64,000 nt of DNA. Source: Polyporus tsugae. Its lineage: Eukaryota; Basidiomycota; Agaricomycetes; Polyporales; Polyporaceae. The DNA is taken from contig JAHRBS010000014.1 of assembly GCA_024305745.1 (NCBI GenBank), positions 1,185,501 to 1,249,500 on the forward strand, written 5' to 3'. Made by a program: the position numbers and the translations under genes. Positions 1-11,868 of this stretch are shown piece by piece; the stretch's first letter is position 1, and the number at the start of each line of letters is the position of its first letter. The notes beneath the pieces were generated by a model. The model had not been told where the DNA came from, did not search any database, and was given only the letters and a program-made list of their open reading frames with translations.

Positions 1-470
1 CCGCTTCAATAGCATCAATCATGAAATTGACTTCATCAGTTCTTTCCTGATGAAGTGCATGGCCTCCTGACTATCACAGGCCACCACCTCAACCTCTGTC
101 ATGGTCTTGACAGAGACACAGCATGGAGCAGCTGCCATTGAGACCATGGTCTCAATGACGGCCCTCTCAAAAGGTGCCACGTCAACTACAGGATCTATAA
201 AAATTGAGAACACCACCACCAATGTGAGTAGGCACTCTGAGACTCACCTTGAGAGGGTGATATATCCTTGGTTTGATAGATTTGAAAGTGTTCTTGACCA
301 AGCTTCCATATTAATCTGCCACGTAGCATTGTTGAATATGCCTCAAAACGTAGGAGATGAGAATTGTGAATACATACAGGATTCCAACAAGGTTAAGCTC
401 CCACAGGCAAGCCACCATGTCAGCAGTTGTCTGAGAAGGAGGCGACATAGTGGGCGAAGAGGATAGATGG
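1..470 (-). pseudogene. possible degraded coding fragment, running off the window start
   Basis: Read on the minus strand, a protein-like frame starts near 450, carries a hydrophobic stretch (VGILYVFTILISYVL), meets an in-frame TAA near 329, and can be continued across a GTGAGT...ATAG intron (about 200-250) into a frame that runs towards the window edge. I do not recognise the product. Composition and one stop codon suggest a broken gene or element remnant. A chance open frame is not excluded. Confidence 0.22.
136..157. repeat. 22-bp perfect palindrome
   Basis: CATTGAGACC is followed directly by its mirror with centre AT, giving a 22-bp perfect inverted repeat with no loop. It lies inside the doubtful frame at the window start. 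No function is implied. Confidence 0.6.
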
Positions 471-1081
471 TGGGCGTTTTGAAGCAAAATAAGTGATCAG
501 TGTCTTGAATTATATGTATCTAATGCGCGCCTATGGGATAAACAAAGATGTACAAACACAACCACATGATTGACCTTATCAGACCCAACAAGTGGCGAAA
601 TTTCCGCAGTTGCATAGTGTAATGGTATATGGAATCAGATATGGTCACATAAAAATTGGGTTTTGTGTACATTGTAGAGCTTGCATATTCCATTACTCTG
701 TGCACTGCTATTGCTAGGAATAAAAGTGCTGTCTGGGATTTTAATGCCTTCAAGGATTGTACAAGTAGAGGTAAGCTATAAAGCTACATACCTATGGGCA
801 GACCAAGGGGAGAGAGAGGAAAGAGAAGGAAGATATAAGCGCAGATGTGTCCTCTTATTAACTTTTGGAAGGTGCTGCCTCTTAAGGTTGATCAAGGCAC
901 AAGCGCAGATGTCAAGTTAGAGCTTAGGCCCAAAGGGAATATATCAAAGTAGACCAGTACTAGTAGCCATCACACACATGCCTCAGTTGTCAATGAATCC
1001 ACAAGCTAATCACAATGACTTCAGGCAAGACTACAGCACAATCATTATAGTGCAACCTAAATACATGCTGGCATAATTAAT

Positions 1082-2462
1082 TCAGTGCCAATCACACCGG
1101 CCAATGTCATTAAAGTAGCTATGCTTTGCTGCAACATCTAGTGATATGCGCTCAGCTGGATTGAGTGCCATGAGCTTCTGAAGCAAGTCCACTAGCTGAG
1201 AATCATGTACATCGGCCTAGACAATCAAGCTGTTAGCACATCTGACATGCGCTGTGGAGAGAAGACAAGGACATACCAACGGAGGCCTCATACGCGCGAG
1301 GCGGCGCATAGGCACACCATGACTGGCACGTGTCAGGGCTGTATCCAAGGAGGGAAAGTGGACCTTGACGTTGTTATCGTCGAGGTTGAACGTGCCCAGG
1401 TAACACATCTCGATCGTCTGGGCATACGCCCGGGGGAAAGGTCCCAAAATGCGATCTAGTGCAGCTAGATGTTCTCTGTCAGAGCTTATGTTGCCTGAGA
1501 AGAGCTGGTTGCCAAGGTATATCTCGGCAATGACACACCCTACTGCAAACACATTGATGCCAAACCTCCACGGAAGACCTGTTTGAAAATGTGGGTCCCA
1601 ACAAGCTTGTGACCACATGTACTGCAACTGCGACATACCGAGAGTGACCTCCAGTGACCTATATGACTGGATCCTTACTCTACCGGAGTGCGACAGTGCA
1701 GATAACGTGGTCATGCCACCCAGATCAAGTACGCATATCTGGGTGGTGACAAGGATCTTCTATGTGGTCATGTCAAGCTCACGAGAGGAGAAGATATGGG
1801 GTAGACAGACTTACCTTCTCTTCAAAACCCGCTACAGGGCTCAGCCAACGAATCGTTGTTGTAGCTTGATCGTGGACCACTATATTGTCCAGCTTGAGAT
1901 TGGTTTGAATAATTCTGAGAGAGTGAGGATCTAGAATGCATCAGAAGATACACTACGATGCAGCGCATATAGATAGGACTTACAGTCTACCGCATTAATG
2001 AGTTGGTACACGATCTCGAGGACATGTCGAGCCGGAAATGGGAGGACACCCAAGGACCCCTTGACCATGTCATAAAGGGTAGTGCCGTGGAGTTCGAACA
2101 CGATATAGTGGAAGCCACGATGCATACCAGTAGAGATGACTTCAGCAAAGAGCCTATGTGAGAATGCTGTCATCAGTTCATGTCCGCACGGACTAAGTTG
2201 CGAAAGAAATATACTCGATACGTGGGTTGCACCCCGCGAGTAGGGCACGATAGACATCCTCTTCACATCACACATCTTCATTTAACTCTGGGTCCTTGTA
2301 AAGTAGTTTGATTGCGACTGCGGTTTCGGTGATAATATCATTAGCGAGGATGACAGTCCCAAAGCAAGTTTGCTGCGTACACAATCTAGCGGCGATGTAA
2401 GGATGAGAGGTGCAGCACTGACAACGCGACATACACTTCTTCATGAGTAAGTCATCCTCCAT
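1082..2462 (-). CDS. LAMMER/CLK-like protein kinase with altered catalytic loop (probable pseudokinase)
   Basis: At least five exons give a protein kinase fold close to the CLK/LAMMER dual-specificity family. Seen in order: a degenerate glycine loop ending FGTV, the ATP lysine in AVAIKLL, the hinge region FHYIVFEL, a catalytic loop reading RIIQTNLKLDNIV, DLG in place of DFG, RSLEV in place of the APE motif, and the C-lobe motif EHLAALDRILGPFP, which matches the family's EHLAMMERILGP. The last exon (1082-about 1219) ends LMALNPAERIS...DIGRCDWH and TGA. In active LAMMER kinases the loop is HTDLKPEN. Here the His is Gln and the catalytic Asp is Asn, and the first glycines of the loop are gone, so phosphotransfer is unlikely. 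Introns have normal borders, for example GTATGT near 1276 and CTAG near 1220. The start at 2462 is the first Met of the first recognisable exon; an upstream exon could exist. It lies in a repeat-rich block, so it may be a decaying duplicate. Confidence 0.7.
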
Positions 2463-4440
2463 GAGGGAATATTGTCTGTAAAAATGTCTGAGTCATGAGT
2501 GAGCATTGCTGTCTCGACCTTAGGACTCACCGCTCAAGTGGATGCTCAACCAACAGGGGGTCACATGGCATCACTGTTGAGCCCACGCAAGGCAGTTTCC
2601 ACGGGGGGCGTCGAGGAGACGTGTCACTCTTCTGCTCCTCATCTGTGCGTGCAGCTTCATATTCTTCATATGTGTTGACCACAGTGAACATCAAATGGAT
2701 AACCTACAAGGGTGTGGGGCAGATGGCCTGCAGATCGGACCTTGCAGAGGAAGACAACTCGGGTGCATAATCTCGTGTAGATTGTGTAGACTCCATGTTC
2801 AGTTTTGAAGGCGAGTAGAGTTGCGTAGATCCTCTTCTTGGAAACAGTGGGGTCTCAGCAATAGTCAGTAGGGAGCGTGATCAGAGGAAGGTGTTGCCGA
2901 AGGGATGGAGCGATGAGTGGGCAGAGGTCAGAAATGTGCAGACGTGGCATCTCTGATTAGATGAGATCTTCAAACAAGGTATCAATATTGAATAGATGCA
3001 CTGGCCTCTTCCATCAGACGCTTCAAGTGTAAGTTACAGTATCTCTCTCTCGACCTCTCACAGATCGTCACAATCTCAGATTTACTCCAGATAATATGCC
3101 TGCCTCACTTGGTTTCCCAGTGCCGTACTCTCGGTTCCTTTCCGTAAGCACACACTCTTCGGGATCACTCCCTTCGCTGACTAATTTTCATTTTCCACTG
3201 GAATACTCATCTCGCCATCATCAGTGCAGCTCCATCCACACGCCATCCATACCTCTGTTGGTGTTTGCATGCAGATCCCTTCCGAAATTCACGTTGGAAG
3301 TGCCCTTTAACGCCACGGAGTAGCAATCAGTCCAACAGCGGACCTTGACGAGATCCTGTTCGGGGGCAAGTACAGCGCATTTCGCGGTAAGTGTCTCCCC
3401 TGTGTCAATGCTTTGATCCCGGAGATGGAACAGGTGTGCACGCACAACGATCAGAGGAATAAGCAATATGGCTGTTGGAGAGTGTGAGTGTTCAAGGAAC
3501 AATGGTAGCATGTTGTACTTTCCTGCCACTCGGAGACTGACCATTCATGAGTTTAGCATATAAACCAGTACAGACCGTGGACCAACAATTCATAAAGCAG
3601 TTACAACTTCAACCCACCACATCTAGTCCAGATGTCAGTCCACCACTATCCGCAGTATCCCCAAACACGATCGCCCACCCCTATGCCCTTGCAACGCAAG
3701 ATATGCCTTTGGAGCAGTAGCCTCGTAGAAACAAACACTCACATTTCGCACAGATGAACAGTCAGTTGCAGGAGATACGCTGGGCCTGGATCTCCATATT
3801 TCCTCTCAACGGCAACGCCTGACTGCATTATGTCCCAGTACGTGCTCCGCATCCAGGGCAGACTTGGCAACATGCACTCATGGAGACTGTCTGGCGTTGC
3901 CGGACTTCCATGGTGAAAATGCAAGTAGTGTGAATCAAGTACACCTGGGAGGCTAGCTGGGACCACTACAAAATCAAGCTCTCCATTCCTACTATTCCCG
4001 GCTTCGGCTGTGGCAATGCTGCTCTTGCTTGGCTTCCTTATTGCCCGCCGTTTGTAGGAGAAGTAGTTGTTGTGCGGTGAGCAGGACCTCAGCTCAATCA
4101 CGTTGTGGACATGCGTATTCAGGATCACAGGAAAGCGGAAGTAGCAGTCATTTTGTGAGTTGTCCTTAGTCTTTAAAGTCCGTCTGCACTTCTAACATGC
4201 ATTTCAGCATTATTTGGGGGGCGATGGGCATGGGTGCGAGGTACTGCGGCAGTGTCATCGTAGAGTACATGCTGTCGTCAGAAGCTTTAGAGTACTTGCA
4301 GTAACTATTAGCGATTGAGTGTATAACTACCGCATACTGCTCGCATACGTGTACCTCCTTGCTCGCTGATCAATGTTCTCCGCTGTCAATGCTACAAGCA
4401 AACCATTGACTTTCACCTATGACAGGACACCAGCCACCTT
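2463..4440. other. no gene assigned (about 2 kb)
   Basis: Several open frames of 60-130 codons occur on both strands, for example 3739-4128 minus and 3096-3323 plus. None shows a motif I recognise, and none links to neighbours by convincing splice sites. The low GC and the Helitron next door suggest element-derived or decayed sequence. Confidence 0.4.
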
Positions 4441-4923
4441 GCTAATTGTGTCACGCCAACGCCCGTTGGCCTCGTAAACACGCCCTCATCATCCTACCTC
4501 GTCACGGTGGTGCTGAACTCCCAAGCACCGTACTCGATGGCCCGGACAGTTGGGAGAATGAGTCACTTGGACAAGCCGGGGAGCCGAAGGTGTGCCATTC
4601 AGAGGGCAAAACCCATGTATGGAATTTCTGAATGTGCGACCAGGCAGACAGGACAGCTTTTGGTACAGACAGACTATGTGTTGTGCCAAGAATGCAAGCG
4701 ATGACATGAGAGGAACTGGTAGCAACCTCACTAGGACTGTTCTTGGGGCTCTCGCGGTCCGGCGACCTGCGGTAGCGGAATATGAAGAGCCGATGGGCTT
4801 ATAGGGCCGGAGTTGGCCCGGGTGTCTGCACAGCATCTGGAAGCCGCCCGCACTTGAGCTTGAACTTGTTGATCCCGGTCGACTCACATATCTGTCAACA
4901 CCTACATCCAAATGCTCGCTCAA
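4440..4923 (-). other. readable frame downstream of the Helitron helicase
   Basis: A minus-strand frame (4489-4923) continues past two adjacent in-frame stops near 4487-4492 into GRVYEANGRWRDTISKV. Its position just after the helicase C-terminus suggests that it is the tail of the Helitron protein. I cannot name a domain, and it may equally be unrelated flanking sequence. Confidence 0.3.
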
Positions 4924-7900
4924 GATACATGGTACGTGCCCAGTTACTACACTGACGATACATGCTTACCCAAGCGGGCCCCACCAGGTACAGTGGACTC
5001 AGAAGTCTGTGCAATCCCTGAAAGGATTCCCACCCACATCGGGGGATCCAATCCAACCACCAGAGTGCCAATGTTTCTCCCATATACATGTGGTGCATTC
5101 TGCGAGGGAATCTATCCTAGACAGCTCATCTCGCAACTCCTGCAATAGATGACCGCAGATCTTGGAAGAAGAAAATCCACAGAGTATTAGTAGTCCGTTC
5201 AGGGTCTTTACCCTTGACAGCATGACATACATGCCTTGTAGGCTCATGGCACTATCTAACTCAACAATTGCATGTGTGAGTGACTTCCCTTGACTTTTAT
5301 AATTGGTGTAAGCATATGTGGGAAGGAGCGGAAACTGTGTGCGCGAGATGGTCCGTTTCACGGATTTCCCGTTTACGCTTATCTGGATCTTGAAGCTGAC
5401 CATCTCGGGAAATATAGGGACAATATCTTCTTCAAGATCGTGGCACAACTTTCCACACCCGGGAACGCAAATATACACCACAGATGCATATTTCTTTCCT
5501 TTGACAACCTCGTACACCACATTCACCACAGTCCCTTCAGCACCATTCACAAGCCGGTTCGCGAATGCTATATTCTCTCGGAGCATTACTCGCATTCCAG
5601 GGAACATGGGGAGCATGCCTAGTGTATCCTGCATGGTCTTTGTTGATAGCTTCCACAGAGCCTTCTAAAGGTCGCCGGAGACTGGTGCTCGATGGTATCT
5701 ATCCTTCGCATAGAACGTATCCACTGTTAGATTCACTTCCTTTGCCTTTTGATAGATGATCCTTGCATTAAGCGCATCCCTCAACACCGTGATACCCACT
5801 ATCAATGGTACGTTGCGGAACTGCGTCAAGGAGCCTGGGTCATCTATGGCAACTTGAGCTAATATGCACCTGTGCAGAGTATCCACGTCACTCGCCTCCC
5901 CAGTTTCTGGGTCTGGAGATGCACAACTGAACCCAAGTTGTATGCGCCCAAGTATCTCCGTGTACAGTGGGTCAGACGACTGGTGTTGATTCTTTGTAAG
6001 TTTCACCACTGTCTCTACTTGTCGCCACAACAATACACCAGTCAGGTTGTTAATTCCCGTGTGCTCCCGAATCATTTGCAATCCTGGATGATTGATGGAC
6101 TTGTAATTGAACAGGGGTTTCACCAGAACTGGTTTTAACTAACCAAAATTGCCTGTGAATATGATGTTGACACCTCTGAATGGTCTTAAAGCTGTAATGC
6201 CGTGCTCCGCTTTTGCCTGCTATAGCCGGTGGCATATATCTGCCAGAAAGGATGCTCCAATTATGGAGACCTTGTCAATTACTAGGTACTGTACATCACA
6301 CCATGTCTTGATAAGCTCACTTAGGGCATCACCCTTTAGTTTTGCTGGCATCATCAACAGTGAGTGTATTGTGTAACCTCCAATGTTCAATGCAGCTGCA
6401 CCTGTAGGAGCACCAACTAGCATCTCCCCCGCACAACTTGACAGGCTAAACAGGCGGAGCATGGCCTTGATAATATGCATCTTTCCTGTGCCTCCGACAC
6501 CCGCGATATACATCAACAGCTAATCACAGCATGTGGGGTCCCTCATATGTTCCGCAACTATGCGGAAAGCTCGCTCCTGCTCAGGATTCATTTCTAGGGC
6601 CATGTCCTCGCTTATTTGGTCAATGAGGGCATCTATGTCCACACGTGTACATTCATCATGACCATTCTCATTTTCATTTTCATTACCTCTCAGAGTCTCA
6701 GTAGTCATTTCTTCTAGCTCCTGACGATACCGCCTCCTCTTTCGGGGGCGCTGGACATCAATGGCATCACTAGCACCCTTGGAACGTCGTTGCCGTTTTA
6801 GCAGCCGCATAGTCGCTCGCTAATGCAACAATGTAGGTTTGTCCTCGTCTTGGACTGTTCGCATTTGAACATCGTCATGGGGCTTATCCTGCCGTGTTCC
6901 AACACCACCATAGCATAGGTCCAGCACCTGCCTGGCTCTGTCACTTATCACGTTCTTCAGGGCCTCTTCCGATGGCGTGGAGTTGTTCACGTCCTCATAC
7001 AAATCAAACACATCCGGTTGTTTGAAGAGTTCGAACTTGTTCTCACTGTCATCAACTTCTCCAGTGTGTTCTTGTCCACTTAACGGTAAGCCTCCCTGCA
7101 ATGCCGCTAGAGCTTCTGAGCGACGCAGTTTGTGATGAGCATCCCAAGCATCCCGGCATTCTGACAGCACATTCATGTTATTGACGATCTCCAGGTGTCT
7201 GGTAGAAATGTGTCCACACAAGCATTCAAATGCTTCAGTCCAGGATTTGTCTGTCAGGCAGACATCGGACGGCTTTCTCCAAGACACAAACAGTATCACC
7301 ATCATTCTTGCCCACAGCTCTCTCTCTTTGGGGGATCCGTCCAAACACGGTGCTTTTGCTCCAATAACAATAGAAACAATCCAAGTTGATCACTTCCGCA
7401 GGAAGTGAGTGTCATATTGTGTGCGGTTGTACGAGGAGAACCGTCCGCGAGGCGCTGCTTGCCATCCTCCGCCCTGGCGCTGTACTTCAGGTAGGACCTC
7501 AACGACATTGTCATCACCATCCTCTGGGTCTTCCACATTTTTATTGTTTCCTCCCCTCCATGAAAGGTACCTCATGCTTGTTTTTTCGACCATGCCAGTG
7601 AACTCATACAATGGTAAGCTGTCAAACTCGGGGTCCATGCTGCAATAGATGTAATCCTGTTGCTGATTGCTTGCCAATATAGAACCAGGCTGCAGAGTCA
7701 GCACAAATGAGTCGTCTTCAGGCCCCAATTGAGCTTGACCTTGGGTCACAGTCTCGTCATTGTCTTCCGCCTCCTTGTCCGACTCCTCCCCCTGAGATAT
7801 GTGTTCAGGTACGTCAATAGCTGCGCCTTGTCTTGTATCTGATATGTTCTCGTTGAAGTGACTTCTGAACATTCTGTCAAATGAAGCCCAGTGCAACGTC

Positions 7901-10476
7901 TTGAAGGTATGGCTGGTGTACTTGTCTCCTCCACCCACGAGATAGCTCATGACTTGTTGATGGGATATCTCTTGCTGGGATATCATGCAGTTCACAGTCA
8001 ATGTCAATGCCCCTTGAGAGGCCATCTCTTCAATAACTCTGGAAAACTTCTCCTTCATGCACTGTATGGCAAAGGAAAGTACAGCCAAGCCTATGTGTGC
8101 AGGTAACAATGCCTTAGTGATGTAATCTGTAATGTAGTACACTAACACCTTTGCAGCTTCACCAGACCCGATATGCTTTATGTCCATATTGCATTTCATC
8201 AAGAACACGACGACATCGTTGAAGTTGGCAATTCACAGATGCATTCTCCAAAGTAACAATGACCCCGTCTCAGAATCTATTTCTGTCATTGGGCATGTAC
8301 TGCCATCTATTTGCATGTGACATAAAGCATCTCGAACAGCGGGATCATCAGGTATGGTTCCTTTTGCTGCATACTTAAAGCATGTTCTACTATGTTCATG
8401 CCAATTGTACTCTTTCACAACATCAGTCACAAATGTGTTGAACGTGGCCTCAAACTCCTCGTGGCGCTCGAATGTGGCTAATAACGCCGCAGGAATAGCA
8501 CCAGGGTGCGGGTTCCCTGACTGTTCACTTTGTTTCGGTCTCGGGAGTGGTGTCACTGCCAGTTCTGTTACAACGGTGTCTGTGCTGGGAAGCTCACACT
8601 TGATCACTGACTTGACCCATTTGAACAGCTGGTCTTGGTACCCTTTGGACGCGGCAACCGTATCACGGAGCTTCTGTGGCGACAGATGACCTTCCAGCCA
8701 AATCAGCATGTGGCAATGCAAGGTCCCGCAGCCTTGGGCTTCCACTGTGCTGTAGTACGCCTTACACTTTCCAAACAGTCCCTTTCCCTTGTGGCCATGG
8801 CGCAAAATCACTGTGATGAAGCTGGTGACCATCTTGTCAAAAAACTTAGCACACACTGCAGGATTCCGAGCTGCAAGCACGCTCCTTTTCCATTGTGATA
8901 AGTCTTCACCCCTCATATGGTCTTCAACTTGGATGTTGTGGCCAGCGTACAACCGTACCAAAGGGTGGTCGCGGTCCGATAGGTTCAATGTTATGAAAAG
9001 GGTAGGAGTTCCTTTGAAAGTGATCAACGAGCGTATCTGATTTCTCAGTGATAACTTGTGCCCATTTGATCCAGGCAAATCATGTGAAACGGTTGTTACT
9101 TGTTGCAAGAGCTTTATGACCTGAACCTCATCAGGACTATTCAGCTTATAGTGGGGGTTCTGCTTGAACTTGACAGTCATTGCCTTGAGCATCTTGGGAT
9201 CCACCGCCAATAATTGACCAACAACTCGCTCCCGCTGAGAAGCCTTGACTTGGAATCAAACTGAATCTAAAACTGCCCTTTTTCTGACGAATGTTATAGT
9301 AAATGAATGTGAAGTCAGGGTCGGTGTTGAAAGGTGAGCCTTCCACAGATAATAGGTACTTTAGCTGCTCATTGAGACTCAGCGGCCACTTGCGCCGTGG
9401 TTCAAAGAAACCACCAATCCCCCATGGATCCAAGTGCGGACACAACCACGAGAGCAGCGACGGATTCTCGAAATCCGGTATGAGCCTGCTGCCTGCTTGA
9501 GACTTAATAAACCTCCCTCCTGCTAAACAGTGTTCTAGTGCTTGTCTAGCCATGTCCGAAAAGTCTATGGGACTGTTATCGCCATCGGTGTACCCGACGT
9601 TCTCGATTAGCATATCATCATTGCCGCTACCTGGGCGACCAACTGGATCTGGTACATATCCATTGGTCGCTCCCTCCACTGTGTCATTCAAGGCTATGTG
9701 GCCTACTTCCATGTTACAGAGAACACCTTGCTCTATTCCTCCGGTACCTTCGCCAAATAGTGCATCTAGGTTAGCTTGGCTGAACCCGCCAAATTCCGAG
9801 GGGTCATCAATGTTGTAATTCGGGTTGCGCCCGACCAAGAAATTGATCATTGTTTTCACCACAGGCTTCTGAACCAAGACAGGATGCAAACTTTTGATGG
9901 TTTTCAAGCTCGGTTTAGTGCGCCCAACAAATACAGTGCACACTGTATCCCGGATTACATCAGACAAAGGTGGAAGAACGTTATTCAGGTGCATTGAATC
10001 CTGAGGATGTATGGCGACATTGCCTTTGACAAAGTGCTGAGTTCCATAAGAGGGGGCCTCAAGCTCATGATTGTCCAATTTGCTGAACTTGAAGGAAATC
10101 TTGCTGCTCCGTGCCCTCGAGACCAACATTCGCTCCAGCTGTATCGCCTCTGCGAAAGCCCACCAGACGTCTCCATCTAACCTTTCATGTCCATAGTACA
10201 GCCAGTTCGCTAGTGCAAATTGAGGCATCTTCCCATGTTTCAGATTGTTGCTGCATTCCTGGCACACCATCAATGGACCTCTCGTGGCCAACCTTACCAT
10301 TCCCTTTGGCTCAAGTGTTGCCCTGTTATACTGCTGCAAATTGTATGAGGTGGGCAGAACGTCCTCTGGAAGTTCCTCATTCCGTAACAGAGTCAAGTCA
10401 AATGTGTCTAGGTGCACGGATTTGATAGTGAGTGGTGACTTGCCTCGAGCGCAGACCGCGCATACGCTTTCTGTTA

Positions 10477-10496
10477 CAGCAAAGAGCGAATTGATA
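10477..10496 (+). repeat. terminal inverted repeat of the Tc1/mariner element (low-coordinate end)
   Basis: The 20-bp repeat is perfect against 11849-11868 and is preceded by the TA target duplication. Confidence 0.95.
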
Positions 10497-10671
10497 TGGA
10501 AAGCTGATTTTTGATTTCCTCGGCGCTCATGAAGGTGCCTGAGTCGCAAGCCCGCCCGCGATGACGCGCGATACTTGCGCGCCCGTGCGCCTAACTCGCG
10601 CGTTGCGTGGCCTTGAACGCAAATGCAGACAGCCTCTTTTTTGGCTCGTTTCTTGTACAATACAACACTCC

Positions 10672-11739
10672 CTACATGTAACCTGAAGCCCTGAAGTACC
10701 CTGCAGCATCCTCCGGGGTGATAGTGTGGCATGCATCGCTAATGTCCGACACACCATGTGGTTCTCCGTTCCAACGACGTCTGAGTACTGATTTGACTTT
10801 CCCGAAAGCCATCTCGATTGGATTGAAGTCGGGTGAGTATGGAGGCAAGAATACAAGCTTGCACCCTGAAAAATACTGTCATTGTGATGGCAACGAGTAT
10901 CATATGTTAGTACTCACAAGCCTGGTCTTCGACAAGCTCATGGACAGCTTCCGAGTGATGAATGTTGCAATTGTCCAGCACAAGTATGCTCCTAGGACCT
11001 GGATAGGGCGATGTATATGGTATCTGTCCAGTAGTCAATGAATAGGACAAGGGGATCATGTGTTGTCACAATATACCACAAACTTGCGGAGGAAATCAAC
11101 AAACATATCTGAAGTTACTGACCCCTTGAAGATCTTCCAAGTGATAAGTCCATCCAGTGTCAGGATTGGGAGGAGGGAGTACCACTTTCCGCGCACAAAG
11201 CAAGCCCGTTGTACGCAGCGCATCCCAATGGAAGCCCAGCCTCAACAACGAGTTGATGTGCGTGCGTCCACCGCACTCTCATCTCCGAACATGAGCTGAG
11301 CGGGGTCGGTGACTAGTTGGGCCATGTAAGCCACAAATTCTGCCCGTACTTCATCATTCCTCTCCTTGGCAATCTTGGTGACGACCTTTGAGGACCAATG
11401 CATAGCTCGGAGGGTGCGAAGAACGGTGCAGATGGATATGTGAAGGAGGAACTCTTTCGCCAGATACTCCTGGATCTCGTCAGCATAGATGGTCGGTCGT
11501 TCTTCGAGGAGAGCTCAGATGTGAGGGATGATGATTCCAGACACGCGGCAATGTCTACCAGGCTTGCGCGCGAGGGGATTGTACGAAACCCCGTATTTGC
11601 GGTGATATTCGAGGGTAGCATAGACAAGGCTCTTCTTGATGCCCAGTACTGAACATATCTCCTCCACAGAGCGTCCCTGCTCGAAGCATAGCACAGGGAT
11701 ACGATCCTTGATGTCGCGAGAGACAGAGCGTCGAGGCAT
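10672..11739 (-). pseudogene. Tc1/mariner DDE transposase with two premature stops
   Basis: The protein starts MPRRSVSRDIKDRIP. An N-terminal helix-turn-helix region (QGRSVEEICSVLGIKKSLVY) precedes the DDE catalytic core. Acid residues seen: first Asp in MFGDESAVD, second Asp in ILVLDNCNIHHSE, and Glu in PPYSPDFNPIEMAFG, with about 35 residues between the last two. Two short introns fit: GTATAT...ACAG of 55 bp, restoring KFV-IPYTSPYPGPRS, and GTGAGT...TCAG of about 65 bp before CKLVFLPPYSP. The protein ends RASGYM and TAG. Two in-frame TGA codons, at 11515-11517 (before ALLEERPTIYADE) and 11242-11244 (before GWASIGMRC), stop translation. Both could have been CGA. All three catalytic residues survive, so decay is recent in kind, but the copy cannot move itself. 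Confidence 0.88.
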
Positions 11740-11848
11740 GAAGCAGGGAGGATATTTCACAGTGACAGTACATGGCATGCGAGGCATCGCGGCGGCACAC
11801 ACGCGCGCACTTCAACAAGCGCCCTGCGTTTTGCATTTTGCGTTTCCG

Positions 11849-11868
11849 TATCAATTCGCTCTTTGCTG
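11849..11868 (-). repeat. terminal inverted repeat of the Tc1/mariner element (high-coordinate end)
   Basis: This is the mirror of 10477-10496, followed by TA at 11869-11870. It overlaps the start of the Helitron frame that was split by the insertion. Confidence 0.95.

Larger units (their letters stand above)
10477..11868 (-). mobile_element. Tc1/mariner element, 1392 bp, inserted in the Helitron gene
   Basis: Both ends carry CAGCAAAGAGCGAATTGATA as a perfect 20-bp terminal inverted repeat, and similarity continues a few bases further with one mismatch. The element is flanked by TA at 10475-10476 and 11869-11870, the canonical target duplication of this superfamily. A transposase gene fills the interior on the minus strand. 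The Helitron reading frame is joined in phase if the element and one TA are removed, so the ends are defined to the base. Confidence 0.95.
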
